The notes under the pieces were generated by a model that had not been told where the DNA came from, ran no database searches, and was given only the letters and a program-made list of their open reading frames with translations. From Hypsibius dujardini (Eukaryota; Tardigrada; Eutardigrada; Parachela; Hypsibiidae), in NCBI GenBank assembly GCA_001579985.1, contig LRSR01013851.1, positions 1-62,960 on the forward strand: a stretch of DNA of 62,960 nucleotides, given 5' to 3'. The position numbers and the translations under genes are program-made. Positions 22,434-32,838 of the stretch are shown in pieces. Numbering within the stretch: position 1 is the first letter of the stretch; each line of letters opens with the position of its first letter.

Positions 22434-23334
22434 ATATACCGGGTTCGGGAATGCTTTTAAGACAAACTTAGAACCGTCATTTCTCGGTCATTACTCATCC
22501 CACGGCCTTTAATATTTTTTGTTACAACGCCTGTTCATGTGAGCATCTATTACAAGCAAAAAATAAAGTTTAATTTACACCCCGGAAAATGGCAAACAAA
22601 AACCAATGGCAGACCTAATCTCAACAATGACCCAGGTCACACTCTCATTTGCTACAGTCAAAGTCCTGAGATTCGAACGACGTCACAGTGTCGTTTCTAC
22701 TTTACTGTCTCAAACTCCAAACTAGCAATGGCCGGCTCCGAGCAAAAGGTTCGATAGAAATAAACTCACGTGACCGTTCGAATTTCAGGACTTTCACTGT
22801 ACCAACAAGATAATTCGTTCCGGAAAAAAACCCCCTATTTTGTAGAGCCCGCCACAATAACGCAGAGAAAAAAAAGTTTCATGAGGCGGGTGTCTTTACG
22901 AGAACTACAGTGCCCAATAACCTGACAGAAATTCGGCAAGATTTTGTCACTAAAATTGCTTTTTGAAAAGTGTTCTTCGCTTCGCGGTGCATAGAGTGTG
23001 CTGCATGCTTGCGACCGTTTTGGTATCAGTCCGCTCCTAAGGTGTTGGGCGGTCACAAAAACTAAATTAGTATCCCCGAACCCAGTATATATACAGATAC
23101 ATGTACACCCTTCACTGCAAGTCAAATTGGAAATGAAATTTTGCCTGCGACCATACCACGTAGAATGCTCCCGATCCCGTTCGATCTCGGAAGATAAGCT
23201 GCGTCGGGCCCGGTTAGTACTTAGATGGGTGACCACTTGGGAACACCGGGTGTTGCAGGCTTTTCTTTTCCCATTTTTAATCGACACGCGCGTGGGCGTG
23301 GCAAACTGTTTAAAAAGCATTCCCGAACCCGGTA
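22434..23334. mobile_element. Repeat with inverted ends carrying a 5S rRNA sequence
   Basis: The left end TACCGGGTTCGGGAATGCTTTT (22438 on) recurs inverted at 23311-23333, about 20 bases perfectly matching. Within lie a nested inverted repeat (22653-22690 against 22765-22805, core AGTCCTGA.ATTCGAAC) and a 5S-like gene at the right side. A further copy of the left part is at 3211. A third end-like motif, CCCCGAACCCAGTATA, is at 23075. No ORF of note. The class is not clear; it may be a composite or a 5S-derived non-autonomous element. Confidence 0.6.
23143..23261 (+). rRNA. 5S rRNA (gene or 5S-derived repeat)
   Basis: 119 bases from GCCTGCGACCATACCACG to GGGTGTTGCAGGC. The ends pair to form helix I (GCCTGCGAC with GTTGCAGGC, one G-U). 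The internal promoter is recognisable: a box A-like AAGATAAGCTGCG (one change from the usual AAGCTAAGC) and the box C region GGTTAGTACTTAGATGGGTGACC. A T-rich terminator (TTTTCTTTTCCC) follows at once. It may be a functional single 5S gene or a SINE3-like derivative; inverted repeats on both sides argue that it is or was mobile. Confidence 0.85.
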
Positions 23335-23545
23335 TTTCTGGACAGCCGAGGGATGCAATCAAACAATCAAACTATCAACCATTAAACAATTAAATCAAAT
23401 CAACCATGGGTCCGTTTGGTTTAATTTTTGTTCGATTCGATTTCCAAATTTGATTAAATGATTTTCGTAAAAAAAATCAATTTCAAAACTGGAAATCCAC
23501 TGGAAATCCTTCACTGACTTTTGTCATCAGTTTAAATTACTGTTC

Positions 23546-23920
23546 GTGCCGGTCTCACCAAAAACATTCGCGCGTTATCTCGCGTTCCTATCGGGAAAGG
23601 GCCTCGAATATAGTTCTGCACTAAATTACCTAGCGCGCATAACCACCTTGCACAATAAATACAATATGGTCGGCCCAGATCTTGCACACTTCGCAATACA
23701 GAAAGCGCTTGCCGGTCAAGGACATCGCCGGTTAGAACTTCCAAAGAAGCGACTCCCTCTGTTACCGCAACACTTTGTTGCCATTAATCGGAATTTGCAT
23801 TGTTTAGCTGACCGGTATAGAACCATCTTCTGGGCGGCATGTTTTGTGGCTTTCTTCTCGTTACTTCGAAAGAGTGCTTTGTTCGCTCATAAAGTTAAAT
23901 GTTGTATTTCGAAGATATAA
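23546..23920 (+). pseudogene. Tyrosine recombinase fragment (DIRS/Crypton-like)
   Basis: The frame has a SAM-like N-terminal core-binding part (TFARYLAFLSGKGLEYSSA, LNYLARITTLHNKY) and enters the catalytic domain at FVAFFSLLRKSAL, where Arg is the first active-site residue of YR-type recombinases. It ends at once after that, without the His-x-x-Arg and Tyr parts. The frame is open upstream of 23546 but no start or partner ORF was found. It is a remnant of a YR retrotransposon or Crypton. Identification is by motif memory. Confidence 0.6.
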
Positions 23921-24482
23921 TGTTTGTCATTTAATCTGCGCTAGGAGCCGCCGTTTTTTCTACGGTGTTCTCCCATTGTTTTAAAATTTAGGACATCAAC
24001 ATCAGCCAAGTTGGTTGAGAGTCGAATACCTTATCTCACAGTTTCAACCTCCCTCCTATTGTGTTTCACTAAAGAAACTTGTACCTGCAAAATGGTAAAG
24101 TTGAATATAATAATCCATTAAAAAATTGTTTTTATTCGGAGGGCGGAAAGAAGAGACAAAAACCAAAAAATCAAGGAAAAAAATAAAGTATTTAAGAACT
24201 AACCAGTTAATGAATGAACGACGATGACTTTGTCTTTCCATTGAATGCTCAATTATCCAAATCGGCTGAGGCCGTGGCACACTGACGCAGTTTCAACTTT
24301 TTCAAGAATTGAAGTCGCCACCCGGTAAAGCCCATTGATCGGCCGGACGCCCCCATTGTTCGGACCGTCCTCAGAATTTCAATGCCTCGGTTAAAGATGT
24401 TTAAAGCTGGATTTCATTTTTCCATTGGACCAGTCATATAGATTTCGCCATTTTTTTAGTTTCTTCGCATTACTTATAAAAT

Positions 24483-25118
24483 ATGGCGCTAATTTTTCTC
24501 CTTCGTGGTGTGGTTCTTTTAGCAAACGGACGTGTTGCCCTGTCAATTGACGCAGCAAGAGGCTCAGTATCGGACGACTCCCGAAATTTGGCTGATGTCG
24601 TGCCGGATTTCGGATCGGTCGTGGAGGTTGCCGGTTGGGGCATCTTTATTCCCGCGAACTTGATCAGTCCGTCAACGATCAACCTAGGCGTGGCCGCGAA
24701 CGGAAGAGCCTGTTTGAGCAAGTGCGTCACCAGAGAGATTCCGGGATGCCGGCTGGTGTCGTTCGACCTCAACACTCGCGTCTGCACCGGCTGGAATCAG
24801 CACATGGAGGGCACCTTTGTACCCAATGCCGGCAATACTTTGCTTGCTATTTCAGCGAAGCAGTTTCAGCAACGGTCTGGGGTATACTTTGCCGGGACCC
24901 TCATTCATGGTGCAGATGGACGATATGTCGCGAACGGAGAGAACGTGTACGGTCAATCAATTTGCCTTAATCTTTGCCTTATTCATCCAAAATGTTTGGC
25001 AGTTTACTACTCCCCTCAAGGCTTTGGTGGAGATCAACCAATACCCGATTGCAAATTTTCTTTTAATTATCCATCTCGCTTCTATGAACTGGCGTTTTAC
25101 AACACCTTTACGTTTTAA
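24483..25118 (+). CDS. Secreted PAN/apple-like protein, 211 aa
   Basis: Single exon with ATG at 24483. The N-terminus (MALIFLLRGVVLLANG) is a signal peptide. Two similar modules each have four cysteines: CLSKC...GC...VC at about 78-105 and CLNLC...KC...DC at about 161-190, each with a hydrophobic strand after the third Cys (LVSFD, LAVYY). This is the PAN/apple pattern of an extracellular adhesion or lectin module. AATAAA at 25137 is a probable poly(A) signal. I see no catalytic domain. Confidence 0.6.
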   Translation: MALIFLLRGVVLLANGRVALSIDAARGSVSDDSRNLADVVPDFGSVVEVAGWGIFIPANLISPSTINLGVAANGRACLSKCVTREIPGCRLVSFDLNTRVCTGWNQHMEGTFVPNAGNTLLAISAKQFQQRSGVYFAGTLIHGADGRYVANGENVYGQSICLNLCLIHPKCLAVYYSPQGFGGDQPIPDCKFSFNYPSRFYELAFYNTFTF

Positions 25119-25152
25119 TTGGTTTCAATGATGACGTAATAAATACATAAAT

Positions 25153-25515
25153 CCTACACGACATATCGCAATGAGAGGGCAGCCGACGTCTTGTCTCTCG
25201 ACAGCTCATCCTCCAGATACCGCGACTTGTTGGTCCCACAGACATGCTGGCCTGGGACAACATATATTCACAGGCAGACATAAACGATCCATACTTATAA
25301 GGCCCAACTGTACCAAATGTCAGCATATTCTAACGTTGGTGTGCGATATGTCGTACAATGTATATATCGTGTACAAGTGAACCTATAAATCGATAGTGTG
25401 TCTGCCTCTGGATATTTGTTGTCCCGAGTCAGCATGTGTGTTTAGATCAACAAGTTGCAATGTCTGGAGGACAAGATGTCGAGGGACATAACGTCGAGTG
25501 CCCTCATTGCCACCG
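25153..25515. mobile_element. Foldback repeat with ~100-bp arms
   Basis: The left arm 25153-25258 and the right arm 25421-25515 are imperfect inverted copies; matching blocks include CAGCATGT.TGTG, CAACAAGT and GTCTGGAGGA. The inner loop of about 160 bases holds a second inverted motif, TGCGATATGTCGTA near 25341, which matches the outer end. Non-coding; a MITE-like element or a hairpin RNA source. Confidence 0.75.
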
Positions 25516-26230
25516 TATCCGCGTCTTGTTTTCTATTATGCCCCTCATTTCAATGGTTTTTGCTCGTATACGGTGAGGTTGACTATATATTTCAAATTTA
25601 ATAAAGGCGCATAAAGCCGAATAAACGCATCAAACATTTGTTTCGGTTACCAATAAACTGTGTGTGTCCGGGCATGACAAATTTGGGAATTTAGAAACAC
25701 TTGAGCAAACTGTGGGAGTCGATTTGGATTGTTCTTTAACTAAGTCTTTTAATTAGGATTTACTCAGCTGAAACCAAAAAACGGACAGTAAAAATTTCAA
25801 TGGGAATGCTCAAAACAGTGTTCAGTAGTGTCCGATAATGGCGCAACGAGCGGTGTTTAAAAAGTCAACAGAAACTCGAGCGACGTGAGCAACTTTTTGA
25901 TGTTAATAAAAAAACTATATCTAAACAGAAAGGTAGTTTTACAGATAAGCTTTAGTCGAGTTGAAGAACTGTGTGACTTATTCTAAGTATCCTCAAAAAC
26001 TATATTTGCTTTTGAAGGAGAAGGGGTGTATTTCAGTACTATTAATACTTCTCTTGATACTAATAGTCGTTATGAATACTTGTACGTGAATTATCGCAAA
26101 AAGTAAAGTCTACTTTAAACTAAAAATGACCAGTATTTATCTGGCAGCCACGTTTTTATCTCATCGTCATGCAACCGTGCTCTTCGGTTGCCACTCAATT
26201 TTTTTTAAAATCGGTGTCTATTTCGTTCAT
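25516..26230. other. AT-rich non-coding stretch
   Basis: No ORF, repeat or RNA gene that I can support. Confidence 0.5.
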
Positions 26231-27460
26231 TTATTTCTCCAACAAGATTCTTCTAAAGTTGTTCTTTTGTTCTATATCAAATTTGTTTTTAAATTCATTG
26301 AAAGATATCGTATCTATGTTCCTTTCTTTGGTCTCACTATTTAAATGGTGTATGTTATTTTCCTTGTCTACCATATAACTTTTCAATACATTCATTATAA
26401 CCCAAGGAAATACAGTATCAGTACTACCCATCTAGGTTAGGTTTTTAACGTTATTTGTACCACATTTAGCCTCAATGTTTATTAATATTTTTGGGTTACA
26501 ATCTTTCATAAAACAGTAGTACTGACTATTAGTTTTTACAGTAACTGGTAGGTCATCAAAATTATGTGTGCAACAGATTAAGCTGATACCATGAATGTCG
26601 GTTTTTAGTAAAAAGCTGTTTGATAAATTTATTACTAGTACTTTCAGTATGAAAATCGTCAACTACAACTAAAGTTTGTTTTAATTTATTAAATGTCATA
26701 ATTCCTTTAGTTCTGTCAAGAAATCTTCTAAGGTTTTAGGCAGTACGCTAAACTTTAATGTAGGCAAGTCATCAATTTCTTGTTATTAAGCAAACTTATT
26801 GAAAAATGCGTAGTACTCGGAATCGTTGTCTGGACTTAATATAACTATTTGATCTCATATATCTTTTTCTACTCCAATCTTTATCAGACTTATAACTAGC
26901 CATGTTTTTCCACTTCCCGTCTTTCCACATACTTTAGTGTTACTAGGATGAGTTATGAAATTATATTTACCTTTTAGATTACGAAAAGAGTTTTTTTCGT
27001 AACCTAATTATCGTAACCTAATTCGTAACCTAATTTTCGTAACCTTATTTTCATATTTTGCTCCGCCGTAGTAAGAAAAATAATGTTTTTGAATTGGGAA
27101 AATAGAGAAATGTGAGCTGGCGTTCATTCCGCTTACGCTATTTGTATCCTTTCCATTATTCCTTGTTAATTAATTCCCAAATTAAAATTTAAAAAAATAC
27201 AATACTCAGGTTTAAATTTACTTTTTTCAATAATAGTAATAATATCCCTAGAAAAAAAATCTTCAAATTTAAGATTTCTTAAATAATTCATTTGGGTTAA
27301 GGACACTAAGAAAGACAAACATAATTAGTAAGCCCCAAAAAAAGATTAGAATTAGGATACAAGCATTTTACATATTTCAATTTATAAAATATATCAGGCT
27401 TAAAAGAAACAATCTTTGTAAAATTATTCTTAAGACTAATGTAATAAAATGCGTAGACAA
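26231..27460 (-). pseudogene. Fossil of viral-type DNA-packaging ATPase and neighbouring AT-rich ORFs
   Basis: On minus, very AT-rich coding-like frames with many breaks. At 26900-26926 lies a Walker A motif (GKTGSGKTW); about 240 bases downstream a Walker B motif (LVVVDDF, Asp codons at 26655-26660), followed by a basic stretch and a frame change, then a THNF and NSQYYCFM part. This order fits FtsK/HerA (A32-like) packaging ATPases of polintons, adintoviruses and nucleocytoplasmic viruses. Two more short frames lie upstream (27310-27460 and 27160-27290) and one downstream (26231-26431). Stops and shifts lie between all parts, so it is an old endogenous viral or Polinton remnant. No integrase, capsid or polymerase was recognised. 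Composition differs from the host genes. Confidence 0.5.
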
Positions 27461-27763
27461 ATACAGGGCTGCTACGCAAAAAATAATTACAAGTAAGCCT
27501 TCACTTATTTCAGAAATAGTTTATTTTAAATTTAAATTTTGGGGGTTGAAGATTTTCTACAGCAGTGGTGTCTCGTCCAAATTGTTAACAGGATAGTGAA
27601 GGGTTGTTCCCCTAAAATATTGCATCTCCAGACTTGAATTGTGACTGCTTCTTTTATTGAAAATAACCCACTTGCATTACGTCCAGAGCAGCCCTCGTAG
27701 CTAAAATGAACGCTAGAAAAATGGCTCGATATCAAAAAACCAAAACCATTAGAATTCTCTAAG

Positions 27764-30700
27764 ATGGCCTTTCACCCGGCTACAGATTATGGCAGGCTGC
27801 GTGAATTGGTAATAATCATTTTCATTATAGGTCAATCAGATATTACCATGTGGGTCTCTGGCACAAATTCGTTGTTTGTGAAGCCTAGCACGCTGATGAT
27901 TTTGGGTAATGGGGACCTTGCCCTGCTAAACAGCGACGGTGAAATTGTATGGAAACTGGGCACCGCGGGAGAAAAGTTTGCAGGGGCATCTCTCTCTGTG
28001 ATGGAAGATGGCACGCTCTGCCTGGCTATAACCACGCCCTGTTTGTGGTCAACCCCATCCCAGGCCACAACTTGTCAACGTGAGTTTTCTAAATGACAAA
28101 CGGACGGTTCGTTTCATAAAGAATAGCAGTCTGAAGTCAGCGGCAATTTCCTGCTCAGATATATATATCATTCGAAAATGGGGAAATTGTTTTGACACCA
28201 TTCAACAGTGTAACTATGGTTTTTTACGAAGATAAAATTTTGAGGCTGTCTGGTTGCAGCAGAAAATTTGTCATCTACCCCCATCATTGTCTTTACAAAC
28301 ACAATTAATGTGAAATGCCAAAAAATTTGTGAATACTTATTCGTAAGTATAAAAAATAGTCGATAAAAAAAAACAGTTGTGAAAATATGAACCGCCCGAG
28401 ATGATCGTTAAAATTTGATTAAGAGAAGAAGATTTTAATACAGGGCTCATGGAAGTCAGAAACATTAAAATTCCAAAACTTAGCAGAATTGTTCGCAAAT
28501 TATTCTGCCCTACAAAAATTAAAGCCGAATCCTGGGTTTCTGTAATTGGTTTTGGTGAGTATTTCTTTGGATGAAGAAATACTCACCAAATTTATATTTT
28601 TAACAAGATACAGCAAGCTACAGTATACCAGACACGGCGCGCTACTTTGGTTTACCATTATCAGGTGAGAACTGGCAAAATAGTACGGGGATTTCGTCCA
28701 AGTATTAGTCCCAACAAACACCTGGGAAAAGAATTAGTCGTGCTTATAACTTCTGGACCGTCCGACCGATTTTCTTAAACTTATATGCAAACGATAGGTA
28801 ATTCATTGAAAAATTTTCGGTAAAAAACTGCATCCCGAAATTCGGTGTGGAAGACTCAAAACGTTAGAAAACGTGGGGCCAGCTGGGGTTTTCCATCAGA
28901 CGTTTGCTCATCACACTAGTTTGATAGGACTAATACTTTGGAAACGACTGGTTCCCAGAGTGACCAAATTTCAAAATTAGTTTGCAAACTGAGTTTTGCT
29001 TCTTTAACAATTCTGCTTTCAATGAAATTTAGCCACATATCTGGACATTGACAATCAAATTGAGATGCAAGCCCTACGGATAACTCTCAGACTAGATTCC
29101 AGGTTGAAAACTGTAATAAGCCTGTAAAAGGGTGGAATCAGCCGGTTTCTAAGCTGGATGCGCCCAGCCTGCCTTTTCGTCGTAATGTAGCCTAGAATAC
29201 AGGCTATACTTTCGAAATTTTTCTGCCCCGTGCAAGACACCTCATTTGAAAGTCTCCAACTGACGTGGGAGATTAGTTCCGTGTGCAGACCGCGTAGCTT
29301 GGTTTGAGACTTGGAATTCAGTTGAGACTTGTCTTGCTTCGCCTGGCGTTGAAAAAGTTAATCTGCTGTTTTTTTTTCTCTTAAACATTCGTGAATATCA
29401 TTTAATTTTGCGCAAATTGCGACCAATCAGTCTGTTATTGAATCATGTGCGTACTAGTATTATGAGACATCAGAGGATTTGTGTTCCTGTTTTGTTGTTG
29501 TTGCTGGGTAGAAGATGGCTGGATCCAACGGCTTACAGCGTATCGCCTTCGCTTGCTCGGTACGTGAAGTTCCCACTTCAAATTTTAATCTTTAGATTGC
29601 TGATAAGTTATTTTCAGCAGAGTATTCGGATTCAGTGCTTGTAAAGAAACGTGCTTTCTTTGTTTTTTTTTGCAGATCGCTTTGCAAGCCTACAACAGAA
29701 ATGGGATCTCATATCTCTTCCGCTTAACTTCCAAAACTTCGCCACCCTACCGCTTTAGCTCGAATCTCGATCTAATATTTTTGCACTGTTGGTTTAGTTC
29801 TTTTGTTTTCAATTTGAATGTGGCTTGGGCGAATTCCTGGAAATTAATTGATCATTTCCATTGGTCTATAAAAGACACGCCCATAGGGCAATACAATTTT
29901 TAATTGGCCGAATCGCTGAAAACAACAGGGTGGAAACCAGCTTGGCATAGGGCCGACCCATGCTAAATTCGCATAGGGACCCAGGCTGTATCCAGCCTGC
30001 CTTCCAGCCAGGTCAATCATTGTCGTATATAGGCTGGAAGTCATGGAACATTTCAGTCTCTTCATTTAGTTATTTTGACTGGATTCCAGCCTGTTTTAAC
30101 ATAGTCAAAACAGGCTGTATCCAGGCCGGAACCAGTCAAGAGTTATCCGTAGGGAGCACATTCGTTCGCACACATCTTCAAATCCTGTAGCCAAAACAAG
30201 TGTGGGGAAGCCACTAAAACATAGGCAAAATCCCTGTACTGTCCTTCGGAATGGGGCCCGAGGGCTCATTTGAACCAGGATGACTGCAAAAAATGTTTGT
30301 GAAGTTTTATGGACGCCACAGCTCTTCTCAAATATTTTTTGTTTTCATTGGATTTTTCAGGTTGCCGAAATCTACCGTGTTTACAAACCGATATTTGAGC
30401 AACTGTTTCAGATTTCTAAACTAATGGTCACTAGCTTCAGACTGGCTTAGAAAATGTAAATAACCATTTTTTTTCCATTTAGCTATCTCTACGTCTACGC
30501 CGCGGAACGAGTCAGCTAAAAATGACTCCATAAAAGCCCCAAAACGTTCGTAATGTATCAACTGGAAGGCGCAATTAGACAGCTTCTTCGTGGTCGAATG
30601 TCTATAGTTCAAAATGATTGTGTGCAGGAATAACGGGGTAACCCGCTGAGTTTTTCGTATTTTTTTATTACAGCAACGCACGTTGACGATAACAAGATCG

Positions 30701-31288
30701 ATGCCCACTGTCATTTCTTCACCAATTGTTCCTACAGTTGCAAGGGTAACTGTGACTTTAGAACTGGGTCGCTGAAAAAGATGTTCCACGGCAATGGCAG
30801 GCAGTTGCGCTATATTTACTACAGTTGCACGAAGGAGCTTTTAGTGGATCCAGCGTCACGATGGGCAGAGCAAGATGGTTCGTCGGTATTTTCCTAAAAC
30901 TATTACTTTTGGCAGTAAAAATCCACTTTTTTTAGGAGTTGTGAGCAAGCTTTTCGATTCTTCGCGAAAGAATGAAATTATTGCAACATGTGCATTCTTT
31001 CCTACAGGTATGTACGAGTGCTGTGGTATCTCAGAGTGCACGCAGGGTGACCAGAATCAAGTCGACTGTTCCGGTGGGTCCGCGCTATGGAGGGGTTTTT
31101 ACGAAGGCACTCCCTCCACCGGATGGAGAGGAAACGTAACCCAGTCCGCAATGCATGTTTCCCCTACAAATTTTCGTGATCAACCGCAAACAGGTAAGAT
31201 ACTCATTCACATTATCTGGTTATAGCTTTGGATATCCTTTGCTGTTTCAGGGAACAGCGAGACAGGAATCATCCAAACGTGTAGTTGA
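27764..31288 (+). CDS. B-lectin-domain plus cysteine-rich protein, four exons
   Basis: Exons 27764-28079, 30674-30877, 31008-31193, 31251-31288; total 744 nt, 247 residues, with phases matching at each junction. Exon 1 encodes a hydrophobic N-terminus (ELVIIIFIIG) and a bulb-lectin-like module (LMILGNGDLALLNSDGEIVW, then SLSVMEDGTLCL), the beta-prism repeat of mannose-binding B-lectins, but without an exact QxDxNxVxY site. Exons 2 to 4 encode about 140 residues with 13 cysteines (CHFFTNCSYSCKGNC, YECCGISEC) of no family known to me, ending TC-S stop. The donor after exon 2 (GTTCGT) is unusual. Intron 1 is 2.6 kb and holds a hairpin and a transposon-like repeat. Joining of exon 1 to the rest rests on phase only. 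Confidence 0.55.
28551..28590. repeat. Perfect 17-bp hairpin
   Basis: TTTGGTGAGTATTTCTT at 28551-28567 is repeated inverted at 28574-28590 with a six-base loop. It lies in the B-lectin gene intron. Too short for a usual pre-miRNA. Confidence 0.9.
29068..30160. mobile_element. Non-autonomous element with 16-bp inverted ends
   Basis: The left end CCCTACGGATAACTCT at 29070 recurs inverted as AGAGTTATCCGTAGGG ending near 30155. Both subterminal regions hold several CCAGCCTG/CAGGCTG motifs, including a stem CAGCCTGTTTT / AAAACAGGCTG near 30087-30117. No ORF, no clear target duplication. A decayed DNA transposon of unknown superfamily. Confidence 0.6.
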
Positions 31289-32838
31289 CGAACTTTTGTC
31301 TTGATTCGATGCAAGCAGACTATGTTGTATTGCCAAAAGAAATCTGACCCATGAATATTTAGCTTCACTTCTGACTTGCCTCTTAAAATATCTACTTCAA
31401 CAAAGGGTTACCTCGTAAACGTGAGATTCACATGTTACCTGGCCTGGTATAATTTGTGGGTTCTAATATTCTTCTCGTTATTTTACGTCAACACGGATAA
31501 ATTCAATGATATTTCGCCAGTTTTGCCACCGAACTCATTTTGATGAGTTTTGATGAGTCTTGATTAAAGGGGTTTGGGCTGAGGCACCCGAAGTTCCTCT
31601 ACCGAGGCCACTCTACTCTGCTCATACGCTTCATTCGTTTGGAATCAGATAATAATTCTAGCAACTTTCACCTTTCTTTTCAATATGGCCCAATGATTTT
31701 CTGAGCTCAGTGAGATTTTTTATTTTCACTCTATTTTCACATTTCCTATTCATTAAATAGGACATCGGGATTATAATGAAACTAATCCCTTCAATGGGTT
31801 TTGAAACAGCGAGGCGCGAAGCACCGAGCTGTCTACCATGTTCCCCTAAAGCTCAGCATTAGAAAACTACAGTCTCGCCTTCCATCAGGCAAAACGTAAC
31901 CGTTTGGCTCAACTTTTTGTGCTTGGATTATTTTCTGTGTAGTTTATCTCCCATTAGGATACGGTTCCCATAAGGAAAGAGTCAATCGTTGCAGTCAGAT
32001 TCACTTTCTTTACACGTTATCCTTTTTTACTGCTGCTCGTACCCAGGTTTCGCACAAGTTTTTTGTCCTTTTCCAAGAGATTGTGAGCTTACCTGGTACT
32101 TCACTTTGGTACATATTCTTCTCCTTCAATTTTCTTTGGTATCCTACAAAAAAATCAATTTCTTGTTCTCTTACTTATCGACTGTGAAATACCGTAACAT
32201 TTTTGGCTGTTGGCTAATGACAGCAGGTAAATGTCGTCGCTACCAAATCTCTCGGCCCTGGCGTATATTTAAGAACTTTCACTTTTAATATCATCCGTCG
32301 GCAAACAGTTGTTAAGCCATCACATGAACTCAAATCAGCTTGAAGGCTTGCGAAAATGAAAGTGGTAGGAAAAATGAAGCAGCGCGCGTTTTTCCCAAAC
32401 ACAATGCGGGTAGGTGTAACAGCTGTCTGGCAACTTTCACGTTAACGACGTCTAAGGTAATGATTGCAGAAATTTATCGGACATGAGAGCGGCATTTCGC
32501 AAGGAAAAATTTCCAATGATGAAGCAAAACACTGTCACTTCGGAAACGCAAACCTGAATAATTAAAAAAAACGGATTCGCAATCTGAGCATTATACTCCG
32601 AAGAAATGAGACATTTTAAATGACGATCATCCTTGACAAAACCGCAGCCAAGGCCCGTAGTCACAGAATGGTTGGGAAACCTAAAATGAAAAGAAAGTAT
32701 GGATACATTTTCTATTGCTGCAAATTTTAAAATAAGGAAACCAGACACAAGCACTAATAAAAGAATAGTCTACAGAATTTGTGCTGTCGGAATCACTTAT
32801 GAAGCAAGGCTTACATAAGTTACATAAGGGGGCGGAGT
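31289..32838. other. Non-coding stretch between B-lectin and YQ-rich genes
   Basis: Short frames only; some hydrophobic codon runs near 32000-32280 on plus have no splice or start support. Nothing else seen. Confidence 0.4.

Noticed and set aside
22660-22690. GATTCGAAC as a tRNA B box
   Set aside because: No A box or cloverleaf in the surroundings; it belongs to a nested inverted repeat.
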